Positions 54,236 to 63,400 of a stretch of DNA of 64,000 bases are shown here, piece after piece. How positions within the stretch are numbered: position 1 is the first letter of the stretch; each line of letters opens with the position of its first letter. Source of the stretch: an uncultured Roseburia sp. GTDB taxonomy: Bacteria; Bacillota; Clostridia; Lachnospirales; Lachnospiraceae. The translations under genes and the position numbers were made by a program. Under the pieces are notes generated by a model that had not been told where the DNA came from, searched no databases, and saw only the letters and a list, made by a program, of their open reading frames with translations. Location: NCBI GenBank assembly GCA_900542495.1, contig UQNW01000014.1:1-64000 (forward strand), written 5' to 3'.

Positions 54236-55708
54236 TTATTTACATAATTTTTTGAACTCATCAGCTACGAACTGTACTTTTGTTCCAACAACAACCTGAA
54301 CAGCTGTTTTACTTGGTCTGATAACGCCAGCTGCACCGGCAGATTTGATTTTCTTCTCATCTACTAAAGAGCTGTCTTTTACTTCAAGACGAAGTCTTGT
54401 AATACAGTTATCAATGCTTGTAACGTTTGCTGCACCACCAACACCTTCTAAGATTGTTGCTGCTACAGTTGTGTAATCGCTGCTTCCAAGATCAACTTTT
54501 TTCTCTGCTTCTACATCATCATCTTCTCTACCAGGAGTCTTTAAGTCAAACTTTGTGATAGCGAAACGGAATACAACGTAGAATACGATAAATGCTGCGA
54601 TTCCAAGAGGAATGATCATCCATGTATTCTTTGCTGCCGGAAGGGGTGCAGAGAAGATTAAGTCAGTTGCTCCGGCGGAGAAACTGAATCCTGCTCTGAA
54701 TCCAACTAATACAGTAATAACTGTGAAGATACCATATAATGCTGCATATACAACGTAAAGAGCTGGTGCAAGGAACATGAAACCAAACTCGAATGGCTCT
54801 GTAACACCACAAACGAATGCACAAAGAGCTGCGGAAGCTACAAGTCCGATTGCTAATTTCTTCTTGTCACTCTTAGCTGTGTGAACCATAGCAAGAGCTG
54901 CACCCGGGACACCGAACATCATACATGGGAAGAATCCAGACATATACATACCTAAATCCCATGATACATCAGCAGATGTCTCACCTGCCCAGAAGTGCTG
55001 CAGATCTCCAAGTCCGATCGTATCGAACCAGAATACGTTGTTTAATGCATGGTGTAATCCGGTTGGAATCAGTAATCTGTTTAAGAATGCATAAATACCT
55101 GCACCAACAGGTCCAAGTCCAACAATACTTTCACCAATTGCAACTAATGCACCAAATAATAATGGCCAGATAAATAACAGGATTGCTGAAACAATAATAG
55201 AAACAACACCTGCAACGATTGCTACGCAACGTTTACCACTGAAGAATGATAACCAGTCAGGTAATTTTGTACCTTTGAATTTGTTGTAGCATGTTGCACC
55301 GATAATACCTGCAAGGATACCGATAAATGGGTTTGCAATTTTACCAAATGCAAGAGATTTTGTTGCATTGTCAGCGATTGCTGGCATTAATGTTGTAACT
55401 GTTCCTACGGAAAGAAGGTTTGTCATCATTAACCATGATGCTAATGCTGCAAGACCTGCTGTACCATCATTGTCGTCTGCCATTCCGACACCGACACCGA
55501 TAACAAAAAGAATTGCCATGTTATCAATTAAAGCTCCACCTGCTTTTACAAGGAAGAAACCGATCATCTCAACGATACCGGTAACATCACCACCCTGCAT
55601 GGTAGATGGACAAAGCGCATATCCAATACCCATTAAGATACCACAGATTGGAAGACACGCAACTGGAAGCATTAAAGCTTTTCCTAATTTCTGCAAATAC
55701 TTCATCAT
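54236..55708 (-). CDS. PTS EIICB, glucose/N-acetylglucosamine family
   Basis: The 490-aa protein has an EIIC membrane domain with about ten helices (LGKALMLPVACLPICGILMGIGY; LIPTGLHHALNNVFWFD; FVCGVTEPFEFGFMFLAP) and a C-terminal EIIB domain with phospho-Cys435 in IDNCITRLRLEV. It imports and phosphorylates a hexose, glucose or GlcNAc by family. Phosphate comes from the separate EIIA gene 100 bp upstream. The operon starts with a LicT-type antiterminator, which would respond to this transporter. Confidence 0.92.
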   Translation of the reverse strand: MMKYLQKLGKALMLPVACLPICGILMGIGYALCPSTMQGGDVTGIVEMIGFFLVKAGGALIDNMAILFVIGVGVGMADDNDGTAGLAALASWLMMTNLLSVGTVTTLMPAIADNATKSLAFGKIANPFIGILAGIIGATCYNKFKGTKLPDWLSFFSGKRCVAIVAGVVSIIVSAILLFIWPLLFGALVAIGESIVGLGPVGAGIYAFLNRLLIPTGLHHALNNVFWFDTIGLGDLQHFWAGETSADVSWDLGMYMSGFFPCMMFGVPGAALAMVHTAKSDKKKLAIGLVASAALCAFVCGVTEPFEFGFMFLAPALYVVYAALYGIFTVITVLVGFRAGFSFSAGATDLIFSAPLPAAKNTWMIIPLGIAAFIVFYVVFRFAITKFDLKTPGREDDDVEAEKKVDLGSSDYTTVAATILEGVGGAANVTSIDNCITRLRLEVKDSSLVDEKKIKSAGAAGVIRPSKTAVQVVVGTKVQFVADEFKKLCK

Positions 55709-55808
55709 ACTAAAAGCTCCTCCTTTTTTTATAATCCCTTTTAGTTTTATTTTATACCGTTAGAAACACGGCTAAAATACGTTTTTCATATCACAGATCC
55801 CTGTCTGT

Positions 55809-56291
55809 TTATTTCTTTAAGATCAGAACTGTATCACCCGGATTGACATCAGATCCTGTCACTGCTTCCACGGTCTGATAGTCCGATGTGTTGCATACAA
55901 CCATAGGTGTGATCACATCATAACCTGCTGCTTTCACTGCCTCAAGGTCAACCGAGATCAGAAGATCTCCTTTTTTCACCGCATCCCCATTTCCTTTATG
56001 GGCGGTAAAATGTTCTCCCTTTAATGCGACAGTATCTAATCCGATATGCACAAGCAATTCCACGCCCTCTGTGGTCGTCATGCTCACTGCATGCTTCGTA
56101 TCAAATAACATCTCGATCGTGCCGTCTGCCGGTGCGTAAATCTTACCATCCTCCGGCTGGATTGCAACACCCTTGCCTAAGATTTCTTCTCCGAATGTCG
56201 GATCACTTACCTGACTGATTGGAACTGCCTTTCCTTTGACCGGTGCACCAATCTCAATTCCTTTGTCTTTTTTCTTCAAAAAATCGAACAC
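55809..56291 (-). CDS. PTS EIIA, glucose type (Crr-like)
   Basis: The 160-aa protein is a stand-alone EIIA-Glc domain. H82 in LLVHIGLDTV is the phospho-acceptor, and a second active-site His lies in KHAVSM. GKAVPISQVSDPTFGEEILGKG is the family N terminus, split by a beta turn. It passes phosphate from HPr to the EIICB gene product downstream. It starts with GTG at 56291 after a GGGA site. Confidence 0.93.
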   Translation of the reverse strand: MFDFLKKKDKGIEIGAPVKGKAVPISQVSDPTFGEEILGKGVAIQPEDGKIYAPADGTIEMLFDTKHAVSMTTTEGVELLVHIGLDTVALKGEHFTAHKGNGDAVKKGDLLISVDLEAVKAAGYDVITPMVVCNTSDYQTVEAVTGSDVNPGDTVLILKK

Positions 56292-56323
56292 CTTAATCCC
56301 TCTTTTCTGTATTATGATGTACT

Positions 56324-57157
56324 TTAGTCTGTCATGCAGACACGCTTAATATGTATCGCAAGAAACATGATCTCCTCGCCGGATATCTGACCGCCGTACT
56401 CTTTTTCAATATATTCTGCAATATGTTTACTGCACTCATACTCTCCCGGATACTTGTTCTCCATCAGCTTTGCAAATTCGATCTCCTCATCTTTCAACAA
56501 CTCATGCCGGTAAAGACGCTGTGCCAAAAACTTCAGATGTGTGACAAATCTCTCATAGTGGAGCGATTCCTCATCAAATTCAATGCCCATCTCCTGTTTG
56601 ACCAGTTCTAAGATCCCCTGTATCATATTCGTCATTGCAAAGGTATCGTTGATCGTTGTATCGTACTCTGCATTCACAAAATGGAGTGCGATAAATCCCG
56701 CCTCATCCTCTGAAAACTTTGTTCCGAGTTTTTCATTCAAAAGATTGATCGCATATTTTCCCATCAGGTATTCCTGATGATAAAACTTCTTGATTTCCCA
56801 CAGCAGTGCATTCTTCAGCTGGATTCCCTGCACCTGTCTCTGAATCGCAAAATTGATATGATCTGTCAGTGTGATATAAATACTCTGATTCAACTGTACA
56901 TTCAGATTCTTTTTCGCATAGGTAATGATATCACTCGTGAGCTGCATATGCTCTAATGGAATGTTCTCTAAAATCTCCTGAAACTGCCGGGAAAGCTTCT
57001 CGTTCTCAATCCGGAAAACCTTCTCGACCCTGCTCTCATCAATCGCATCACCCGTATGTGCCTTGAATCCAATCCCCTTACCCATGATAACAACTTCCTG
57101 CTGATTCTCATCATATGCTGATATTACGTTGTTATTAATCACTTTCTGGATAACCAT
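56324..57157 (-). CDS. licT: LicT/BglG-family transcription antiterminator
   Basis: The 277-aa protein has an RNA-binding CAT domain at 1-60 (VIQKVINNNVISAYDENQQE in part, then VVIMGKGIGF) and two PRD regulatory domains (about 70-170 and 175-277) with conserved His residues (DHINFAIQR; ALHFVNAEY; FLAIHIKR). It binds the RAT hairpin in its own leader and prevents early termination when its PRDs are phosphorylated appropriately. It is the first gene of the operon with EIIA and EIICB. The RAT element here matches the LicT type well. Confidence 0.9.
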   Translation of the reverse strand: MVIQKVINNNVISAYDENQQEVVIMGKGIGFKAHTGDAIDESRVEKVFRIENEKLSRQFQEILENIPLEHMQLTSDIITYAKKNLNVQLNQSIYITLTDHINFAIQRQVQGIQLKNALLWEIKKFYHQEYLMGKYAINLLNEKLGTKFSEDEAGFIALHFVNAEYDTTINDTFAMTNMIQGILELVKQEMGIEFDEESLHYERFVTHLKFLAQRLYRHELLKDEEIEFAKLMENKYPGEYECSKHIAEYIEKEYGGQISGEEIMFLAIHIKRVCMTD

Positions 57158-57210
57158 ATGCCACTCCGTTTTTATTTGATAAAAGCCTCTGTTTTACTGT
57201 GCATTCTAAA

Positions 57211-57285
57211 AAGAAAAACCAAATTTTACAAAATCCAAGTATAGAAATGTAAAATCTGGTTTTGCCTGCTTATCAGTAACAATCC
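57211..57285 (-). promoter_or_regulatory. RAT antiterminator and overlapping terminator in the licT leader
   Basis: On the minus strand a LicT-type ribonucleic antiterminator runs from GGATTGTTACTG (57285 downward) to GCAGGCAAAACC (ending 57258). Its last bases overlap the left arm of a terminator: AAAACCAGATTTTACA (57264-57249) pairs with TGTAAAATTTGGTTTT (57230-57215), followed by TCTTTTT. Binding of the antiterminator to RAT would block the terminator and allow licT-EIIA-EIICB expression. Confidence 0.92.
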
Positions 57286-57312
57286 AATATTTTATTCGCT
57301 TGATTTAAGAAA

Positions 57313-57341
57313 ATTTTAACATTCATTGTTTATTATGTCAA
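57313..57341 (-). promoter_or_regulatory. sigma-A promoter of the licT operon
   Basis: TTGACA (57341-57336) and TAAAAT (57318-57313) are 17 bp apart on the minus strand. Transcription would start near 57306, about 20 nt before the RAT element. Confidence 0.8.
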
Positions 57342-57442
57342 GTTTTATTCCTGCTTATTTTTCTTTTTTGTAAGCATTTACTATATATGCATCTAAAACC
57401 TATACATAATAGCCAATATCTTTTCCATCTTCTACCGGAGTT

Positions 57443-57700
57443 TTACAGATTCGTTTCAAAGAACGCTTTTATTGCATCACATGCTGCACCTTCGTCGTCG
57501 CCTTCTACCTTTACAGTCACAGTCTGATTTTTTTTGACTCCCATTCCCATAACTGCCATCAGTCGGGAAGCATCTACAGATTTTCCATCTTTTTCAAGTG
57601 TTACTTTGCTCTGGAAATTTTTCACTTCCTTTACAAGCATCCCTGCCGGTCTTGCATGGATTCCCAACTCGTCTTTTACTGTGTAACTGAATGATTTCAT
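57443..57700 (-). CDS. ptsH: PTS phosphocarrier protein HPr
   Basis: The 85-aa protein carries phosphate from EI to EIIA proteins. The active-site His15 is in GIHARPAGM. Aligned without gaps to Bacillus HPr, residue 46, normally the HPrK-phosphorylated Ser in KSIMG, is Arg here (ASRLMAVMGMG), with Ser at 45. This may change or shift HPr(Ser-P)-type catabolite control. The start ATG 57700 has AAGGAGG 8 bp upstream. The gene follows ptsI by 20 bp, the reverse of the usual ptsH-ptsI order. Confidence 0.94.
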   Translation of the reverse strand: MKSFSYTVKDELGIHARPAGMLVKEVKNFQSKVTLEKDGKSVDASRLMAVMGMGVKKNQTVTVKVEGDDEGAACDAIKAFFETNL

Positions 57701-57720
57701 TTTCATTTCCTCCTTAAACA

Positions 57721-59340
57721 TTAAGCATTTAATATTTTATCTCTTACAGGCAGCACCATTGCCGGTGATACCGATAATTCATCAATTCCCATTTTTACAA
57801 ATGTCTCCGTAAGCGTTAAGTCTGCCCCGAGTTCCCCACAGATACCTGCCCAGATTCCCGCTTTGTGTGCGCTGTCAATGACCATCTGGATCATCTTGAG
57901 CACTGCTGGATGATGGGAGTCATAAAACTGGTCAAGCTTTGCATTCTGCCTGTCGATCGCGAGCGTATACTGTGTCAGGTCGTTGGTTCCAATACTGAAA
58001 AAGTCAACCTCTTTTGCCAGTTCATCTGCGATCATCACCGCTGCCGGTGTCTCGATCATAATGCCAAATTCCACATTTTTAAACGGAATGCCTTCTGAGG
58101 TCAGCTCTGCTTTTACCTCTTCCATAATCTCTTTGACTTTTCTCACTTCCCATACCGATGCGATCATCGGGATCATAATGGAAATATTGCCGAACATGCT
58201 GGCGCGGAGCAGTGCTCTCAACTGTGTCTTGAAAATATCCGGCTGATCCAGACAGATCCTCACGGCACGGTAACCAAGCGCCGGATTGTCCTCGTGTTCG
58301 AGTCCAAAGTAATCGATCTGCTTGTCTGCTCCAATATCCAGAGTACGGATAATGACTTTTTTTCCTGCCATCACTTCCGCAACCGTTTTATAGGACTGGA
58401 ACTGCTCATCCTCTGTTGGGAAATGGTCACTCTGCAAATATAAAAACTCACTTCTGAAAAGTCCGATACCTGCTGCATCATTCTGTAAAACAGCGCCTAA
58501 ATCTTTCACTTCGCCGATATTGGCATACAATTTTATTTCTTTGCCCTCTTTCGTGACGGTCGGCTTTCCCTTTAATTGCTGCAGTAATTCCTGACGGTTC
58601 TTTTCGTCCTGCTGCTTTTTCTCATATTCTCTTAATGTCTCCTCATCCGGATCAATGATCACGATCCCCTTGAATCCGTCCACGATCGCCATTTTTCCAT
58701 TCACTTCTTTCGGAACTGCTGTGGATACCAGAGCCGGAATGTTCATCGTCCTCGCCAAGATTGCGGTATGTGAATTCGTAGAGCCATGTCGTGTCACAAA
58801 GGCAAGCACTGTCTCACGGTCTAACTGGATCGTCTCACTCGGTGCAAGATCATCTGCTGCTATGATATATTTTTCTTTTTCTGCTCCAGAAGTGTTCACC
58901 TTTTCTTCTTTCTGCGATAAAACACGGATCACACGCTCCGAGATGTCCTTCACATCTGCTGCACGTTCCTTCATATAATCGTCGTCCATATCTGCGAACA
59001 TTCTGGCAAAGTTATCGCCAGTCGTTGCCACGGCGAACTCTGCGTTGACGGACTGTGCCTCGATGATATTCCGGACAGAATCAAGATAGTCTTCATCCTC
59101 CAACATCATCTGGTGCACTTCAAAAATGGCTGCATTTGCCTCTCCTACTTCTTTGACCGCTTTGTCATAAAGTCCTTTCAGTTCTTCTGCCGCCTGATCT
59201 CTGGCTGCCTCAAAACGTGCGATCTCTGCTTTCGCATCCTCAATCTTCACTCGTCTGACTACATTGTTTTCTTTGGAAATCTCTTTGATTTTTCCGATTG
59301 CGATTCCCCCGAATGCAATCTTTCCGGTTATGTTCTGCAT
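57721..59340 (-). CDS. ptsI: PTS enzyme I
   Basis: The 539-aa enzyme takes phosphate from PEP and gives it to HPr. H191 in STNSHTAILAR is the phospho-His; FRSEFLY, IRTLDIGADKQ, IMIPMIASVWEV and GICGELG are PEP-binding motifs. The ATG at 59340 has GAGGAGG just upstream; a frame 25 codons longer runs through the leader and is rejected. It is transcribed from a promoter at the end of cutC, with an attenuator-like leader, and followed by ptsH. Confidence 0.95.
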   Translation of the reverse strand: MQNITGKIAFGGIAIGKIKEISKENNVVRRVKIEDAKAEIARFEAARDQAAEELKGLYDKAVKEVGEANAAIFEVHQMMLEDEDYLDSVRNIIEAQSVNAEFAVATTGDNFARMFADMDDDYMKERAADVKDISERVIRVLSQKEEKVNTSGAEKEKYIIAADDLAPSETIQLDRETVLAFVTRHGSTNSHTAILARTMNIPALVSTAVPKEVNGKMAIVDGFKGIVIIDPDEETLREYEKKQQDEKNRQELLQQLKGKPTVTKEGKEIKLYANIGEVKDLGAVLQNDAAGIGLFRSEFLYLQSDHFPTEDEQFQSYKTVAEVMAGKKVIIRTLDIGADKQIDYFGLEHEDNPALGYRAVRICLDQPDIFKTQLRALLRASMFGNISIMIPMIASVWEVRKVKEIMEEVKAELTSEGIPFKNVEFGIMIETPAAVMIADELAKEVDFFSIGTNDLTQYTLAIDRQNAKLDQFYDSHHPAVLKMIQMVIDSAHKAGIWAGICGELGADLTLTETFVKMGIDELSVSPAMVLPVRDKILNA

Positions 59341-59393
59341 TTGCTCCTCCTCACCAGACAGCTGATACCATTTTGGGAATCTGCCGTCAAAAT

Positions 59394-59465
59394 TAAAAAA
59401 GCCGAAAAAGTTCACGCAGCCAACGGCGTCTTACTTTTCCGGTTTAGTACATTTGCATGTGAACT
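59394..59465 (-). promoter_or_regulatory. attenuator-like terminator in the ptsI leader
   Basis: On the minus strand CCGGAAAAGT (59442-59433) pairs with ACTTTTTCGG (59411-59402), followed by CTTTTTT. An earlier AGTTCAC (59465-59459) can instead pair with GTGAACT (59415-59409), which includes the first bases of the terminator's right arm. The two structures exclude each other, the layout of an attenuator between promoter and ptsI start. It could also simply terminate cutC. Confidence 0.6.
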
Positions 59466-59484
59466 ATCCTTAAAATATAATTTT

Positions 59485-59513
59485 ATTATAAGTTTTCACA
59501 AAGTATTTGTCAA
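59485..59513 (-). promoter_or_regulatory. consensus sigma-A promoter of ptsI-ptsH
   Basis: TTGACA (59513-59508) and TATAAT (59490-59485) with a 17-bp spacer form a perfect consensus promoter on the minus strand. It overlaps the last codons of cutC. Transcription would begin near 59478, giving a leader of about 140 nt. Confidence 0.85.
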
Positions 59514-60250
59514 CACAATTCTGCCAGTCTGTGTACTTTTGCTGCATCCACCACTTCATATTGATTCTTTTCCTGTATTCCTGCATAGGAGAAATCAACG
59601 TATTCATTCGAAGTTGTGATGTCTTTTTTCCATACCCGGCATGAACTGTGTACCTGATGAACTCCTGTATATGTCATTAGTTCTCTAACATTGTTCTCAT
59701 TCACACCGCTTCCGGCAAGAATTTCAATCTCACTTCCATATTCCTTCTGAAGCTGTTTTAACCGTTCTCTTCCACTCCACACATCCGGTGCGCCGCCGCT
59801 CGTTAAGATTCGGTCTGCCCCAAGCCCAATCAATTGCTCGATCGTTTTCTTCTGATCGGCAACACAGTCAAAAGCGCGGTGAAACACCGCTTCCCTTCCC
59901 TGCTCATGTATCAGATAGATGACTTCTTTTGTACGTTCTGTATCTAAGGTTTGATCCTCTTTTAAAAATCCGAAAGCAATCCCGTCTGCTCCATGCTCCA
60001 GCAAAAGTTTTGTATCCAAAATCATTGTCTGATATTCCTCCGCAGAATAACAGAATCCACCACCTCTCGGACGTACCATCGCCACAACAGGAATCTCACA
60101 CTGTTCCTTCGCGCAGATCAGATTTGCCAGTGATGGGGTAAGACCGCCAAGATATAATGCACTGTTTAATTCTACCCTGTCGGCACCATTTTCATATGCT
60201 GTTTTTACATCTTCAAAACTGCCGCAGCAGATTTCTAAAACTGATTTCAT
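59510..60250 (-). CDS. cutC: CutC family TIM-barrel protein
   Basis: The 246-aa protein matches the CutC family: LEICCGSFEDVKTAYENGADRVELN is split across the first strand and helix, then VVAMVRPRGGGFCYS, FHRAFD and RILTSGGAPDVWSG. The family was linked to copper handling in E. coli, but its reaction is not settled, and the name should be read as a family label. The ribosome site is weak. The next gene, ptsI, has its own promoter at the end of this gene. Confidence 0.93.
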   Translation of the reverse strand: MKSVLEICCGSFEDVKTAYENGADRVELNSALYLGGLTPSLANLICAKEQCEIPVVAMVRPRGGGFCYSAEEYQTMILDTKLLLEHGADGIAFGFLKEDQTLDTERTKEVIYLIHEQGREAVFHRAFDCVADQKKTIEQLIGLGADRILTSGGAPDVWSGRERLKQLQKEYGSEIEILAGSGVNENNVRELMTYTGVHQVHSSCRVWKKDITTSNEYVDFSYAGIQEKNQYEVVDAAKVHRLAELC

Positions 60251-60372
60251 AGGTTTGTCACAATTCCTTTTCTTATCATTCGGATTGATGATTGTTATTA
60301 TAAACTTTCTATCTTTTAAAATCTACTATCTACAAAAAATCTTTTTTTCATTTTCTCTATAAACAATAAAAT

Positions 60373-60391
60373 GAATGTTCCGCGAACATTC
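60373..60391. promoter_or_regulatory. 19-bp palindrome upstream of cutC
   Basis: GAATGTTC and GAACATTC flank CGC symmetrically, 123 bp upstream of the cutC start in the region where its promoter is expected. A dimeric repressor site or a small hairpin are both possible. Confidence 0.4.
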
Positions 60392-60406
60392 TATTGTCCT
60401 GAATGC

Positions 60407-60444
60407 AGAAAGCCCGGAAAGGCTTACGCCTTTCCGGGCTTTCT
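60407..60444 (-). terminator. terminator of the PFOR gene
   Basis: A perfect 17-bp stem (AGAAAGCCCGGAAAGGC / GCCTTTCCGGGCTTTCT, loop TTAC) lies 34 bp after the stop codon. The T-tract is interrupted (CTTTCTGC), but the stem is very stable. Confidence 0.75.
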
Positions 60445-60477
60445 GGAATTTACAATGACTCAGACAATGTCCAAATC

Positions 60478-63400
60478 TTATTTGTATAACTCAACTAATC
60501 TTAACAGATGTTCGTAACGAGCTTTTGCAGCTTCCTCAGATGCAGCAAAGAGTTTTGCAGCTCTTTCTGGGAAGGATCTTGTTAATCTGCTGTAACGTGT
60601 CTCGTTATTTAAGAACTCCTGATATGTTCCATCGCCTGGTTTAGATGTTAATGTGAATGGATTCTTTCCTTCAGCTTTCAGAGCTGGGTTGAAGGAGAAG
60701 AGGTTCCAGTAACCAGCAGCTACTGCTTTCTTCATCTCATCCTGGCAGTGGTTCATTCCACCTTTCACACCGTGTAACTCACATGGAGCATATCCGATGA
60801 TCAGGGATGGTCCGTCATAAGCTTCTGCTTCTGCAAGAACTTTAACAGCCTGAGCCATGTTAGCACCAAGAGCGATCTGTGCTACATAAACGTAACCATA
60901 GCTCATAGCGATCTCAGCAAGGCTCTTCTTGCCAACTTCTTTACCAGCAGCAGCGAACTGACAAACTTCACCGATGTTGGAAGCTTTAGAAGCCTGTCCA
61001 CCTGTATTAGAGTACATCTCTGTATCGAATACCATAACGTTTACGTTATGTCCGGAAGCAAGTACATGGTCTAATCCACCGAAACCGATATCATATGCCC
61101 ATCCGTCACCACCGAAGATCCATACGGACTTCTTAGCAAGGTAATCTTTTTTCTCAAGAGCAGCTTTTGCATCTGGACATCCAGCTGCTGCAGCTTTCTC
61201 TAATTCAGCTACAAGAGCTTCTGTTGCAGGAGTATTTGCTTTTGTATCCTGTTTTGTCTCCATGAATTTAGCGAATGCATCTTTTAATTCTGCACTTGCC
61301 TTATCAGAAGAAGCACATTTCTCAGCGCTTGCGATAGCCTGATCACGTAATACTTCCTGACCGATCTGCATACCTAAACCATGCTCAGCGTTATCCTCGA
61401 ATAAGGAGTTAGCCCAAGCTGGTCCTTTGTTGGAATCTTTATTTACAGTATATGGTGATGTAGCAGCCGGGCCACCCCAGATAGAAGAACATCCGGTAGC
61501 GTTAGAGATGTACATATGCTCACCAAATAACTGTGTGATCAAACGAGCGTAAGATGTTTCAGCACATCCTGCACAAGATCCGGAGAACTCAAGTAATGGC
61601 TGGTTGAACTGAGAACCTTTTACAGTATTGTCAGCTGGCATACCAGGTTTCTTGCCAACGTTTGCTACTAAGTAGTCAAATACTGGCTGTTCTTCTGCCT
61701 GAGATTCCTGTGGAACCATCTCGATAGCACCTACTGGACATACAGTGATACACTCACCACATCCCATACAGTCTAATGGAGATACGCTCATTGTATATTT
61801 GTATTCGCTTGCTTTTGGTTTTGTATCAGCAAGTTTGATGTTAGCCGGAGCAGCTTTTACTTCGTCTTCACTTAACATGAATGGACGGATCGTAGCATGT
61901 GAACATACAAATGCACACTGGTTACACTGGATACATTTAGCAGCATCCCATGTAGGAACTGTTACAGCTGTACCACGTTTCTCATATGCTGATGCACCCT
62001 GCTCGAACTGTCCATCTGGGTTGCCCATGAATGCAGATACTGGAAGAGAATCACCATCCATTAATGCGATTGGATTCATTAAATCTTCTACCATCTTAAC
62101 TGTCTCTGGACGACCTGTTAATTTCTTAGGAGCTGGATCTGCTTCTGGGTTAGACCAGGAAGCTGGTACTTCAACTTTATGTACAGCGTCAACACCTGCG
62201 TCGATAGCTTTGTAGTTCATCTCTACAACTGCGTCACCTTTTTTACCGTAAGATTTCTTAGCAGCAGCTTTCATGAAATCAACAGCTTCTTCAATTGGCA
62301 TTACGTTTGCCAGTTTGAAGAATGCAGACTGAAGAATTGTGTTAGTACGTTTACCCATACCAATTTCAATTGCTTTGTCAATAGCGTTGATTGTATATAA
62401 CTGAATGTTGTTATCAGCAATATATTTCTTAGCTTCTGCATTTAAGTGATGAGCTAACTCTTCATCTGACCACTGGCAGTTGATCATGAATACTCCGCCT
62501 GGTTTAACGTCCTGAACCATCTTGAATCCTTTTGTTACATAAGATGGGTTATGACATGCAACGAAGTCTGCCTGGTTGATGTAGTATGGGCTTCTGATTG
62601 GTTTGTCACCAAATCTCAAGTGAGAAATTGTAACACCACCAGTTTTCTTAGAGTCATACTGGAAGTAAGCCTGGATATATTTGTCTGTATGGTCACCGAT
62701 GATCTTTGTAGAGTTCTTGTTAGCACCTACAGTACCGTCACCACCAAGTCCCCAGAATTTACATTCTACAGTTCCTTCAGCAGCTGTGATAGGAGCTGGT
62801 TTTACTTCTGGTAAGCTTAAGTTTGTAACGTCATCAACGATACCGATTGTGAAACGTGCTTTTGGAGCATCTTTCTCTAATTCTTTGTATACAGCGAATA
62901 AGCTTGAAGGTGGTGTATCTTTAGAACCTAATCCGTAACGTCCGCCTGTTAATACGATTGTATCAAGACCTGCCTCACGAAGAGTTGTAGCTACGTCTAA
63001 GTATAATGGATCACCAAGTGCTCCTGGCTCTTTTGTTCTGTCAAGTACTGCAACTTTCTTAACTGTCTTAGGAAGAGCTTTTAAGAATGCTTCAGATACC
63101 CATGGACGATATAAACGAACTTTCACTAATCCGACTTTCTCGCCTTTTGCTGTTAAGTAATCAATTACTTCTTCAGCAACGTCGTTTACAGAACCCATAG
63201 CTACGATAACGCGCTCTGCATCTTCTGCTCCATAGTAGTTGAATAAGTCATAGTTTGTTCCTAATTTCTCATTAACCTTAGCCATGTATTTTTCTACGAT
63301 AGCTGGTAATTCATTGTAAGCTGTGTTACAAGCTTCACGATGCTGGAAGAAAACATCTCCGTTCTCATGAGATCCACGCATAGCCGGATGCTCTGGATTT

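Noticed and set aside
60373..60391. LexA/SOS box
   Set aside because: The half-sites are in the opposite order (GTTC-N3-GAAC) to the Firmicute consensus GAAC-N4-GTTC.
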